Assembly: GCA_035048485.1 (NCBI GenBank)
Contig: CM068589.1
Location: 3,970,501 to 4,034,500, forward strand
Reading direction: 5' to 3'
Source: Pteria penguin
Taxonomy: Eukaryota; Mollusca; Bivalvia; Pterioida; Pteriidae
Length of the DNA: 64,000 nt
Both the position numbers and the translations under genes were made by a program. The notes below the pieces were generated by a model. The model was not told where the DNA came from. It worked only from the letters and a program-made list of their open reading frames with translations, and did no database searches. This document shows, in pieces, positions 22,059 to 34,673 of this stretch (position 1 is the stretch's first letter; every line of letters begins with the position of its first letter).

Positions 22059-23108
22059 CAGTGAGGTGCAGTCCTAACATAACATTATGTTAATGTCGCG
22101 TTAACGTGAAGTTTGCTTTCCTCGTGCGCTCAGGACTGCTGAGCACACGCGTCTGCGTTAATGCAGATGTCCACGTGAACTTAATTTCGAGACCGCCGCG
22201 TTAACGCCCTTGACTGCCGCGTGAACGTGTTTGACAACCATGGTCGCTTGCGTACAACTTAAAACTTGTATTAACATGTTCATATAGAAGGTTTTGAAGG
22301 AGAATCGATATATGCATTTTATATTTAAATATAAAAAACGTACTAATGTGTAAGTAAAATATTTAGAATTAAATAAAACCCTTCCAAGTTAAGGAATGAA
22401 TTTTAAAAATATTGAACGCAATTTCCGAACATTGACTTGAATGATATTTATTCTTCTTTTGGGATAATATAATAATAATAATGAAATAAATATTATTATA
22501 ATTATATTATATTATAAATATTATAATAATGATGATTATTATTATTTTCATATATTATAGAAGATAGCTTAATTAAAAATAATAATAATGAATACTTAAA
22601 TAAGAAATAAATGTAAATACATAAATAGATTAGGTATAAATGAATAACCAAATAAGAAATAAAAACATAAATAAACTAATTAAAATTAAGTAAATAAATG
22701 AAATTAGAATCTAATCATGTTGGTATAAACTGACGAAGTTTTTTTTTTCATAAATACCTTATTGCATGTCTGCGCGATAATTTCCTTTGTTGTATAACAT
22801 ATAGAATCCTTAATGTATATGTAGGGTTACATTTTAACATTGCATTTAATACATGTTTTTATGGTGACATTCGCGGTAATTTAATTAGATCCATTTAATT
22901 TTCGCCATCCGTACTGCATAGAGAATTACAAACATACATGTAGACATGTGAACGTGCGACTGGGCCGAGCGCACGCGGGAATAAATCGCGCGTTAACGCG
23001 AGGAGCGCACGCGCGTCCGGTCGAGCAGTCCTAGCACGTGTGCTAAAGCAGTCCTCGTGACCGCTTTTTGCGTTAACGTGCATGTTATGTTAGGACTGCA
23101 CCCATCTG
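22059..23108. mobile_element. non-autonomous DNA element with GTTAAC palindromes, copy 1
   Basis: A 1050-bp element flanked by TA on both sides. The left end is cagtgaggtgcagtcctaac; the right end, reverse-complemented, is cagatgggtgcagtcctaac, giving terminal inverted repeats of about 27 bp. GC-rich subterminal zones contain repeated gcgttaacgc-type palindromes and about five copies of gcagtcct in both orientations. The core is AT-rich with no ORF. The superfamily is unassigned. Confidence 0.88.
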
Positions 23109-23177
23109 TAAATGTTTCAATTATTTCTCATCACCGAGACGGAAATGTCATGCTAATATATAACATTCACCTTGATA

Positions 23178-23425
23178 TTGCTCGTCTCCAGATGTGCAGG
23201 TCCGGGGTTCCAGCCCGGCCCAGTTGAGGTCATGCCGGTGTACTGTCTTTCTGATGAGACAGTAAACCGATGCCCGTGTCGCGGTAGGCGTGGCACGTAA
23301 AAGATCTTTCACTACTTCGGGTAGGTTTGTTGCAAAGGTCAAAAGTTGTGTACCCTGCATCAGCCAGATGCCGTCATCAAATACGTGCAATAATCGTGGT
23401 GTAACGTTGTACAATAAACAAATAA
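23178..23425 (+). mobile_element. tRNA-derived SINE, truncated head
   Basis: A B-box-like ggggttccagcccgg is followed by the common body ctgtctttctgatgagacag, then gtggcacgtaaaagatcttt and cagatgccgtcatcaaatac, ending in caataaacaaataaaac. The A box is lost or decayed. Confidence 0.8.
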
Positions 23426-23690
23426 AACACCTTGATATTAAGTAAGAGCATAATCAACTTTCTAGGATAAGTCATCATGAGGGAGAAGTAATAACAATAC
23501 GAAAGGACAAACCGCGGACGAATATCACGACAACGAAAACTTTTTATTGGACATAGTAAACGGGTCAGAGTACCCGATATCCACGCATTCGGAGGTTATT
23601 CATCTTCACGAGCCAAGCGTTTGTGATACTTTCCTCCCCAAGTCGTACTCGCGTAGTAAGTTTAAAACCTTGCTTTGGGAAGAATGGGGG

Positions 23691-23904
23691 CTATTTGGAA
23701 AACAAATACATATATTTCCTTGTAAAATCTGCCTTTGTGCTACATGTATAACTACTTCAATGAGTATGTCAGTAGAAATATCTTAACATCAATCAAACGT
23801 TCAAAATGCCTTCTTTTTAATTATGTATAAAGCATGCCTCTACTATGAACGAGTCCTAAGACATAACAGCTCAAAAATACAATAGGTTTCCACAGAGCGC
23901 ATAC
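23691..23904 (+). repeat. inverted flank (left arm) of Penelope-like element
   Basis: 214 bp starting ctatttggaaaacaaataca. Its reverse complement is 25110-25308, with high identity and one gap of about 15 bp. The arms face inwards around a GIY-YIG fragment. Confidence 0.9.
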
Positions 23905-24233
23905 AGCAGGTGCAACGCGTCACGGCGTAACGTCACAATGACGTCATGTTCTGCTACATGGCGTAAATCTGGCTTTTCAAAAAACATTGTCGCTCTAAGG
24001 GTTAAACAAGAACCAATCAGTCAATGACGTCGTTTCATATCCACGTCAATCGTTGTTAAAACTGAAAAAGATAGTTTACTCCGGAAGTTCGAATAAAGTG
24101 AAAATGCGCGTGGCATCGATACTTACCAAAAAATTCCTTAACTCTTGCCGATGTTCCATAAATTTATGGAAACGTTAGTGAAACGTACGGACGGTTTTAC
24201 TTAAGGAATCCTTAAGTAAAATACGTACGGAAA

Positions 24234-24254
24234 ATTCTTTGTGAAACGGCCCCC
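24234..24254. repeat. MITE-like terminal sequence with adjacent palindrome
   Basis: tttgtgaaacggcccccagg resembles a common MITE terminus (gggggccgtttcac on the other strand). Just upstream is a 12-bp perfect palindrome around aat: ttttacttaagg / ccttaagtaaaa (about 24198-24224). The other end of such an element was not found. Confidence 0.5.
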
Positions 24255-24383
24255 AGGTGCTCACGATGAGTAAACATCCCCTGTTTGTATGCATCATTCT
24301 GCAACAACTTCAAGTCCAGGATATATATATATACATATATTTAAATAAAAAAGTTGAGAAAGTCACATTTTTCTATAAATTCA

Positions 24384-24423
24384 TTCTGTTAACGCTTTCG
24401 CCATGTTGGCTCTTCAGACAGAA
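24384..24423 (-). ncRNA. hammerhead-like motif, minus strand
   Basis: On the minus strand the order is ttctgt, ctgaaga, a 3-bp stem gcc/ggc, gaaa, gcgtta, acagaa. CUGANGA and GAAA are the two core boxes of the hammerhead ribozyme, and the outer hexamers pair. Stem III is minimal or absent, so activity is uncertain. It lies just after the GIY-YIG stop, where Penelope-like elements are known to carry hammerhead motifs. Confidence 0.45.
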
Positions 24424-24525
24424 AATGTTGTTATGATAAACAAAGTTAGATATATCATGACGTTACGTCATTATGACGTAATAGCTTACATATGAGTGAA
24501 ATGGAATGGTACATTGATAGATAGA

Positions 24526-25107
24526 TTATTTTCTATTAAGACTTGGTTTAAAAAGTTCAATAAAATAGTCTTCCTTTGCTCTTCTTAAGTTTTCATCACT
24601 GTTCATAATTTTGTAAAAAGGGAAAATTTTGAATTTTCCCTTGCCGCATCGTTCAAAATGTTCGGAACATGGGGTATTCCTTATTGTCGGGTCACGAATT
24701 TGCTGTTTATGTACTCGGACCCTGTCAATAAGTCTGCCAGTCTGGCCGATGTAGATTTCATTGCATTCGGGGCATGTGGCACAATAGATTAAATTCTGGG
24801 ACTTGCAGTTTATGTTTTGATTCAGTGTTAAAATTTTGCCGGATTTTAGTGTTTTTGAATGTCCTTCTTCAATTATTCCGCATGTCCCGCATCTTGGGTC
24901 TTCGCATTTTGTCACTTTGTTTTATCTACGTAGAATCGTGCTTTTGTTAAAAGTCTTTTTAGATTCGGCGGTTGGCGGCGACTATTTATAATTTGTGTTT
25001 CTTTCACTAATTCTTTCATGTTGGTTGATTGTTGTATTATAGGAAAGAATTTTTTTGCCGAGTTAAGGATGTTGTGGTTTCTTGGATTATGTGTTATGTG
25101 TTATTAT
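24526..25107 (-). pseudogene. Penelope-like element: C-terminal GIY-YIG endonuclease fragment
   Basis: An open segment (24526-24915) reads TKCEDPRCGTC, LIYCATCPECNEIYIGQTGR, DRVRVHKQQIRDP and ends FIELFKPSLNRK. This is a GIY-YIG fold with N-terminal Cys pairs, as in Penelope-like retroelements. Upstream in another frame (to about 25107) are NILNSAKKFFPIIQQ and INSRRQPPNLKRLLTKARF, the usual linker between RT and this domain. A frameshift with a TGA separates the two parts, and the RT is missing. The domain would nick target DNA. This is a 5'-truncated, inactive copy with conventional domain order. Confidence 0.88.
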
Positions 25108-25109
25108 GT

Positions 25110-25308
25110 GTATGCGCTCTGTGGAAACCTATGGTATTTTTGAGTTGTTATATCTCAGGACTCATGCTTTATACATAATTAAAAAGAAGGTATTTTGAAC
25201 GTTTGGTTGATGTTAAGATATTGCTACTGACATACTCATTGAAGTAGTTATACATGTAGCACAAAGGCAGATTTTAAAAGGAAATATATGTATTTGTTTT
25301 CCAAATAG
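25110..25308 (-). repeat. inverted flank (right arm) of Penelope-like element
   Basis: Reverse complement of 23691-23904. It starts directly upstream of the first recognisable codon of the GIY-YIG fragment. Confidence 0.9.
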
Positions 25309-25436
25309 TCTAAATGTATATATATTTAACTAAATCAGAACATGTTTTCTCCCCTTGTGTTCTATGACGCCATTGTATTATGTTAAACTCACATTATTAA
25401 CCTATGACGTCATTGCTATCTTAGCAACATTGTTAC

Positions 25437-25477
25437 TTCACCTGAAGATTGTCAATAGACATGAAAACGTTAGTGAA
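25437..25477 (+). ncRNA. hammerhead-like motif, plus strand
   Basis: The order is ttcac, ctgaaga, tgtc-aata-gaca stem, gaaa, acgtta, gtgaa. It has the same layout as the minus-strand motif at 24384-24423 with independent stem sequences, which looks like compensated pairing. It lies just outside the inverted right arm. Confidence 0.45.
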
Positions 25478-25569
25478 ATACAATCATTATTATTAAATAG
25501 TGCAAATTCGAGGTATGTTGGAATTCATTTAGACTTATATATATTTCTGTATACAAATGAACATTTTGT

Positions 25570-27312
<1,743 letters not shown>

Positions 27313-27425
27313 TTACAGTTTGCAGAGCCGCTGTGACTGAGAGGTCACGGAACTTCCCTCAGACCAAGAGGTCCCGATTTCGAATCCCGCCCAGACCACA
27401 CCAGTGTCCTTGCCTTTCGGTATAT
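27313..27425 (+). mobile_element. possible SINE head
   Basis: gccgctgtgactgagaggtc (A-box-like) and gatttcgaatcccgcc (B-box-like) are spaced as in the other SINEs, followed by ccttgcctttcgg. The boxes are degenerate. Confidence 0.45.
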
Positions 27426-27829
27426 AGATATCTAAGCAAAGAATTAGCTTAATTAGCATGATTTGCGGACTTATGGTTTGAATTAATTCATCATCTTCAC
27501 ATTTCAACAACTGCCCATGTGTCACTGCTGGTGGACAACATGTTCCCGAAGACACTTGTCGGGCAGTCCTTTATAAATATATGGATAATTTTAATAAGAA
27601 AACGATAGTGGCTGAGGTGTCGCCCACAATAAAAAGGCCTCAAACTGCAATGTGCAAGGATACCTACATACTACTTAACTTAAGTGTCCCCAAAATTATT
27701 TTAAATGACGTTAGAAACCAAACATTTGTGGCAAGCACTGATAACGAACTCTGGTATCAACATGCGGATGGCTACCTAGACATCAAGCCTTGCAAGTTTT
27801 GACTAGTTGACGTAACTAAAGATCACCAA

Positions 27830-27950
27830 TGCTCCCCTTATGATTGTAAAATATCTAAATGCTGGACCGAAAATTGCAAAACTTGCAACATCTTAATTAC
27901 AGATAATTCGTTTACGAGTAATTTAACTAAAAATATCTTTAATACGTAAA
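27830..27950 (+). pseudogene. Penelope-like element: N-terminal GIY-YIG zinc-knuckle fragment
   Basis: The open stretch reads CSPYDCKISKCW, then NCKTCNILITDNSF and TSNLTKNIFNT. This Cys-rich entry to a GIY-YIG domain ends at a stop before the YIG motif. It lies on the same strand as, and upstream of, the reverse transcriptase remnant at 28974-31075, separated by a minus-strand insertion. Confidence 0.6.
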
Positions 27951-28029
27951 TACGAATACGAAAAGGGACAACTCCGAACAAGAGTATCAGGTCACAGGTC
28001 CAAAATAAATTATGGCGGAAACCAATTAT

Positions 28030-28980
28030 TTTATTGCCACTTCAACCAGACTAACCAATCTATTCTTTCAATGAAAATAAAAGAGAAAACAGAACACATC
28101 TGACAGACCTGCATACAACAATGACAAGAGCAGAATATACACGGAACGACATTAAAACATATTCGATTACGACATCGACTTAGGACGGTAACAAACGTCA
28201 CTAAATTGGTGTGGTCAACCAGTATACGGGTACACACCTTCCCACTAACCGCACAAGCAGCACAATCAAAGGACACACATTTTTAAATATATAAATAATC
28301 CTTCATATAGAAAACAGGGATCAACAGGTTTCCCAAGGAGAGAGGCCATAAAAATTTATTATACACGAAAACATTATAGAATAATATGTTGCTATCAAAA
28401 ATATGTAAGGAGACATCAACATAAGTAAACCGTTCTCTGTCCGTCTGTAAGCGAGTTCAGATCCTTGATCAATAGGTTTCCCGGGTAACAGTCAGAGGGG
28501 ACGAGGGTCAGGACCTTGTCTCCTCTGAAAAGGTACGGGCAAGACCCGTCATAGAGTCCCCACCGCCCTGTTATTCAGCGTGTAACGCTCAAGTAAAAGT
28601 ATGCACTGGGTTGTAGAGGGACCCATTTCAAGATCGATCTATGGTCTTAGCGATGATCTCGGGGTCATACTGTCGACGTCGAAGGAGTTTAACAATTTAA
28701 GAACCAGCCGATATAAAATTATCGGAACCTTTGACCCTCATTAGTTTGTACACTAGATCACCGTAGAAATTGGGATTGGAAATTCTTCTGGATACATATT
28801 GTTGAAAAGTAACATTTCCGAATTTCGATAGAATGTCTGAATAAGATCTATAAAATTTACCGAAAGTTTTTCGAAGTTTATGATATCTGTAACCCCGAGT
28901 AAGAATTGGTAACCTAACATATATAAATACATAATATTTCCTTTTATACTCTTTTGCATTTGTAAATAAACCTTTGGGCC
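28030..28980 (-). mobile_element. Penelope-like element, RT C-terminus and 3' module
   Basis: The minus strand carries a degraded RT C-terminal block (about 28750-28920) aligned with the cleaner copies at 32517-32801. After it comes a non-coding module, gcgagttcagatccttgatc through acttaggacggtaacaaacg, that recurs at 31080-32060, 32200-32300 and inside the 46.7-59.3 kb array. It interrupts a plus-strand element. Confidence 0.65.
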
Positions 28981-30397
28981 TTTATCACATTCGTACAAAA
29001 CTTTATTCTATTTCACCCAGCAAATTACACGAGTTGTACGTATCATCCAGACAACGTATATATACTGATATAAGCTCTGCAGAGCATAGACTAGATGGCA
29101 TTATTATGAGCACAACAACTGCGAGACTTTTTCGTCCCCGTCCCGTCAAGTCAGATATATCTAAGGAAAAATCTAATACCCCTTTCATCAAAATTAAATT
29201 TGCATTGATTATTCAAATTTGGGGCAAATTTTAAATCATAAGTCTGTATTAGAGAAAATACATCCATATGTCAAAAACAAAGATCCACCATGTATTTCCT
29301 ATAGTTACACACCATCAGCTGTATCCAAAATTTATAATTACAAAGGGTTTATACAGTGTCTTGATATTGGCAACTCTGCATGTCATCCTCAACCGTGTGC
29401 ATGTTTCTCATCTAATTATATATATTCTCCTTGCGGCCATGTCATTACTGGTGATCTTGATATTGTTAAAATACCAAATTAAAAAAATAAAAGGTCCAAA
29501 ATACACAGAACCCAGATCATTCACATGGAGCCAAAGTTTTGAAAATATTATCAACTCGTGCTAAGAATATGCTACACGATGGGCAAACAGAGAGAAAGTA
29601 CATATCGACACTCTTTCGGAATGGATAAAATCTATTGCAGTACTGCTGAGATCAAAAATTTAAAAATCAATGCTCTGTAAACACCAGAGTAGAATCTATT
29701 TCCAAAGAGCCTGATGTTGTCAAAGAACTTACCTTCCTCCAAGAACACTATATCATTACACCAGCAGATAAAGCTTCTAATAATTATACATTTACTTGTA
29801 ACAAATATTACTTTGACAGTCTAGTGAAAAAATTAAGATTAAATTCAGCTTCAGGAAATCCTACTTATACTCTCAAGAACTTTCGGTTTCGGAAGTACTT
29901 GAAAATCATAAATCTGTAATCAATACGTTTGGTAATGACGCAAATAAATTAAATTTACAACTTTCATATTTGTACTGCATTCCAAAATTGTACAGAAATC
30001 CTTACAAACAACTTTTTTATCGCTGGTTTTCGAAGAGTTCCACAAAATCTGTATCGATGTTACAAAAATATTATCAGAAATTAAATCTGGCCTTCGTAGC
30101 TATTGCGAAATAGTATATTCCAGAAGTGGAGTAAATCCAATGTGGATCCTTAAAAATTCAAAAGAGTTGTTAGAAGATCTGAAATCAAACAGTTTTACTA
30201 AACTTCACTCCATCAAGTCTTTTGACTTTTCGACTGTTTACACAACGATCGCTCTTCAGAAATTAAAAAACAGATTAGCGGAAATTATTCAAAATGCATT
30301 TACAAATAAAAACGGACGCCGTAAATTCAAATATGTAGTTATAGGCCATGATAAAACTTTCTTTGTTAGGGAGAATTCTGATTCCAAATATCAATAT

Positions 30398-30467
30398 ACT
30401 AATGTAAAGATGATGGATAAATCCAAACCACAAGTCCAAAAATCATGAAACCATAGGACATACAAAA
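30398..30467. repeat. 70-bp direct repeat, left copy
   Basis: ggataaatccaaaccacaag and its flanks match 34603-34673 in the same orientation, about 4.2 kb apart. Confidence 0.85.
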
Positions 30468-30529
30468 TCAGTGAAAATGAAAAACAAATGGAAAATAACA
30501 AAATATGTTTACTTGAAGAGCATATGTGA

Positions 30530-30612
30530 ACCCCTGTAATGGAGTGAGATCAGGTGCCCAGGGAGAGTGAGCATCTCCTGCTTGCTAGCAACACCCGTCA
30601 CATACACCCCGT
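30530..30612. repeat. dispersed repeat, GTGAGATCAGGTGCCC family
   Basis: Same family as 15830-15905. It is inserted within the plus-strand Penelope-like RT (between motif blocks). Confidence 0.65.
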
Positions 30613-31077
30613 AGAAAGAGTCAAATCGTGTGAATTCCATATGTATCTATATATGGAGAAGTCGAAGTAGGTAACCGATATCATCCAGATGTTGAACTTT
30701 CTTATCGATAACATATTTGTGGTGTTTGGAAAGTTTTTTCAACAAATTGCCGGCATTCTAAAGAGTACAAACCGTGCCCCGCTTCTGGCTGTCATATTTC
30801 TTTACTCATACGAGGCTGAATTCATTCAATCTTTGCTTTCGCAAGGAAAGACACACTTGGTTCTTGGCTTCAATTTCAGTCACAGATATATAGACGACTT
30901 GCTTTTAATTAATAATCCTTCATTCGAGGATTACCTTAGCATCTTTCCAAGTGAACTGGAGGTCAACGAAACCACAGAAAGTAGTAATTCTTCTTCGTAT
31001 TTAAATATTATGTTGTCTTTCGACATTACTGGTCAACTGAACACCTCACTCTATGATAAACGTGACGATTTGTAAGC

Positions 31078-31850
31078 GAGCTCAGATCTTTGATCAATAG
31101 GAGTCCCGACTAACAGTCAGAGGGGGCGTATCATAGAGTCTCCATCGCCCTGTTAGTCAGCGTGTAACGCTCAAACTAAAGTCTGCATTGGGCAGTAGAG
31201 GGGCGCAAAACAAGAACTACGGTCTTAGCGATGATCTCGTGGTCATACTGTCGATGTCGAAGGCAATTAATAATTTTAGAACCCGCCGATATGAAATTAT
31301 CGGAACATTTGACCTTCCCTAGTTTGTACACTAGATCACCGTGGAAATTGGGATGGGGAATTCCGCTGGGTACGTATTTGTGTAAAGTCATATTTCCAAT
31401 TTCAGATAAAACGTCTGAATAAGATCTGTAAAATTTACAATAAGTTTTTCGAAGTTTATGTAATCTATTACCTTGAGTAAGAAGTTTAAAAGTAATCTGA
31501 GATTTTTTTTTTTTTTTTTGTGTGTGACAATCCAAAACTTTAGTGCAGGCGCTAGCCAACCGAATCAATTGACTAATATAAATATCATAGCATGGGAGTG
31601 TGGGGCACATCACCGTCTAGATAAGGGAAATTTACAATAGGAAATCCAAAGTCGTCGCGTTTATCATATATGTTGGTATAAATATTGTTGTTAATAATTT
31701 TAATACTTAAGTCCAAGAAAGGTGTTTCCTGGTCGGATGTAATGGCTTTGTTTAATTGAAGTTCATATGGATAAATGTCAGTAATAAAGTTTCCAAACTC
31801 AGGGTTATTGATAAGAAAGAAAAAAGAGGAGTTACTGGCTCAGTTATATG
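31078..31850 (-). pseudogene. Penelope-like RT C-terminus, minus copy 2
   Basis: An open segment at 31176-31613 reads YDIYISQLIRLASACTK, FKLLTQGNRLHKLRKTY, YRSYSDVL and IPHPNFHGDLVYKL, the region after the catalytic Asp block in this family. Further upstream on the minus strand (about 31615-31645) a PYLDGDVPH-like motif continues it. A T18-type homopolymer encodes a spurious KKKKK. The 3' module follows at lower coordinates. Confidence 0.78.
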
Positions 31851-32323
31851 GCAGAAGTCACCATGGAGCTATAAAATACATGAATATAAATAATATACTA
31901 GAACATATAACACAATTCAAAAATATTTGATTGTAGTGCAATTACGATACCGACTTAGGACGGTCATTTAATTTTACAAAAGCCAAACAAATGGTGTGGT
32001 TAACCAGTTACGGGCCAACCTTCCCATTCACCGTAACAGCAGAACTATCAAAGGACGTACATTTAAAAATTTATAAATAATCCTCCATTTAAAGAACAAG
32101 GGTCAAAAGGTATCGCATATTGAGAGGTCATAAAAATATAAACACGCAAGGTATTGTAAAACATATAACGGTATAAAAATATATGTGACATCAACATGAT
32201 AAACCGTGCTCTGCCAGTCTGAAAGCGAGCTAAGACCCTAGATCTGTAGGAGTCCCGACTAACAGTCAGAGGGGACAAGGTTCAGGACCATGTCTCCTCT
32301 GAAAGAGGTTTGGACAAGGCCCG

Positions 32324-33960
32324 TCATATAGTCCCCACCGCCCTGTTAGTCAGCGTGCAACGTTCAAGTAAGAGTCTGCAAAGGGCTGTAGAGGGGCTAA
32401 ACACAAGACCTATAGTCTTTTTGATGATCTCAGTATCATATTGTCTATTTAGAAGACGTTTGACTATTTTATTACATGATGAAATAACGTTATCGGAGCC
32501 TTTTACTTTCCTTAGTTTATATGAGATCACCGTAAAAATTAGGATGGGAAATTCCATTGGATACATACTGTTGAAAAGAAATATTTCCAAATTTAGATAG
32601 AAGTTCTGAATAAGATCTGAAGAATTTGCCAAATGTTTTTCTTAGCTTGTGATATCTGTAACCCTGAGGTAAAAGTTTAGTAGTAATTTGTAAATTTCGT
32701 TTATGAAAGTCCAAAACATCGGTGCAGCCTCTGACAAATCGAACTAATTGAGATAAGTAAAATATCATCAAGATATGTAGAGGTGTCATTGAAGTTATCA
32801 ATAAGGTAAAAACGTTAAGAGGTTTGAATAGAATGCATAAAGTCTCTCTTATAACAGTATAAACATAAATCTGCTATAAGGGGAGCGCAGTTAGTGCCCA
32901 TAGGAATCCCAATAATCTGTTGATAAGTCTTGCCATTAAATTGTACATGACTATTATCCATCAAACATGTGATGGATTACACAACTCAATACATGTACGA
33001 TATGTAAAATTGTCATAGAAAAATCCAGATGTAATTGAAGTACAGACGTATGATTTAGACTCTGTTGACACCAGCGTATGAGAGGCAACAATTTGTTTTT
33101 GATTAGTACATGGGGAGGAGACGTATGTAGTGGCGAAAAATCAAACGTAGAAACGTTATTTGCGGCAAAATTTCTGAAACGAAATTTTTAATGACTTCGT
33201 TAGAATATTTGATAGACCTAAAGTAATTGACATTACTATTGCTAAAATTTAAAAAACAGCATTACGATACGTGTAGAAGTAGAGTTCAATTAAGTTTTAA
33301 GATCGGTAAAATGGTATATTTTTCAAAAAATGATAATATTATTAGCTGCTTTGTCAGCTGGTACGCAGACATACGTATTATGTAAACCAGCCATTGTCTT
33401 TTTAATAGACTGGTCTGGTATATAACGTGACTGTTTGAATAAATAGGGATTAATTGTTCGAATATAACATTAATTCGAATATCGATAATTTTTAACATTG
33501 CACTCTTCCAGTCATTCAAGGTATGTATTTTACACCCTCTTTTTTCACCCCATCGATTACAGTAAGTGTTTAATGCTTCTTCAACAATATCCCGGCATTT
33601 GGTCAAATCTAACCTGGAAGGTAATCTATACTTTGGCCCTTTATTAAATAGGGAACGTAGATATTTGTCTGAGATACAGTAAAGATCACCTGTAATAATA
33701 TGGCCCGCAGGCTGATAAAGGAATATAGAATTATTGCACGAACAGGACGATGGAATAGAGTCAAGAGAATCAAGATTACATGTGACTGCATTGTAAATAA
33801 ATATAAGGTTTCTGATAGGTGTTTTGTACAGATAGCAAATCAGGGGTGGTTCAAGATTCTCGAAATACTGAGGAATTTTAGATTTGACTCTGTGATCTCG
33901 AAATATAATAGAAATATTAAGCAGATCTAAACCTTTATTAAATTTTGATACGCTGCGAAT
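32324..33960 (-). pseudogene. Penelope-like RT, minus copy 3
   Basis: On the minus strand, from high to low coordinates: DLTKCRDIVEEALNTYCNRW and LNDWKSAMLKI (33.6-33.4 kb), GIPMGTNCAPLIADLCLYCY (about 32.93-32.85 kb), then SQLVRFVRGCTDV, KLLPQGYRYHKLRKTF and ISHPNFYGDLI (32801-32517) and NRQYDTEIIKKTIGLV (to 32324). This is a nearly complete RT backbone with frameshifts and stops between blocks. Confidence 0.8.
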
Positions 33961-34279
33961 TAGGAGGAAGCGATGGTGTACGTGGGTAAAGTTTGTTATA
34001 TGACAACGCTATAATCATTTTAAGTCTAAATCAATCCATGTAATGTAAACTTCACAAATTAGCTTCATCCAGGATAGGCTTTAATCTGATGACCGGAATA
34101 GATGACAATGCATGTAGAAGGTATTAGACCTTTATTTCCGGCTATCCGCAGCAGATCGTCTGATGACCTATTCAATCTAAAATGTCTTCCGCGGTTGCCA
34201 TTACGACGATGACCGTGCGACCTCTATTTCCTCTTAACATCTGGTCTTAGTGAAAATATATTGATATTGTTATGGTAAG

Positions 34280-34600
34280 AGGAAATGTTGCCATGTTCAA
34301 AATTTGGTCATTGACTCCAAGGGGGTATGGGGTCTGTAGATGTTTAATCCAATAAAGTTCAGCAACTAAACGTAGTTTTTGTTCAGTTTAGATCTTGTCT
34401 CTCCGTTTAGTTGTGAAATATTTTCAATACGGGTAATAATAACGTTATCAATATTGTGATTATATTTGATGAAGTGATTGTAAAGAAAGTTCTTGTATTT
34501 ACGTTTAGAATTATGTTCTATATTTACATGAATGCTTACGAGAACAGCGTTTCAATGTTTGGGAAGTTTCACCCACACCCCCTTGCTACTCAGGTTATAA
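34280..34600 (-). pseudogene. GIY-YIG domain C-terminal part upstream of minus copy 3
   Basis: On the minus strand, HNSKRKYKNFLYNHFIKYNH and TRIENISQLNGETRSKL are followed, after a one-base slip, by LVAELYWIKHLQTPYPLGVN. This is the end of a GIY-YIG endonuclease (WI..L.T..P.G.N). It lies upstream of the RT on the same strand, so the endonuclease precedes the polymerase. That could reflect a permuted Naiad-type Penelope-like element or two elements in tandem. Confidence 0.68.
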
Positions 34601-34602
34601 CG

Positions 34603-34673
34603 TATATAAATGTAAAGATTATGGATAAATCCAAACCACAAGTCCAAAAATCATGAAACCATAGGACATACAA
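34603..34673. repeat. 70-bp direct repeat, right copy
   Basis: Second copy of 30398-30467. Confidence 0.85.

Larger units (their letters stand above)
28974..31077 (+). pseudogene. Penelope-like reverse transcriptase, plus strand
   Basis: In order: HIRTKLYSISPSKLHEL and ARLFRPRPVKSD (28974-29160), PPCISYSYTPSA and GHVITGDLDIV (29222-29480), KGPKYTEPRSFTWSQ (to 29564), then a degraded stretch. After that come WILKNSKELL and IKSFDFSTVYTTIALQKLKNR (30140-30300), and FSHRYIDDLLLINNPSF (catalytic YIDD) with SLYDKRDDL (30689-31075). These are motifs of Penelope-type RTs. Frames change several times and non-coding sequence is inserted at 30449-30688, so it is dead. At 31075 it runs straight into the 3' module of a minus-strand copy, giving a tail-to-tail junction. 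Confidence 0.8.

Noticed and set aside
22895..23083. Arg/Ala-rich ORF in the GC zone of the palindrome element (also 38533-38760)
   Set aside because: Arises from the gcgttaacgc-rich subterminal region. The two copies do not keep the same protein.
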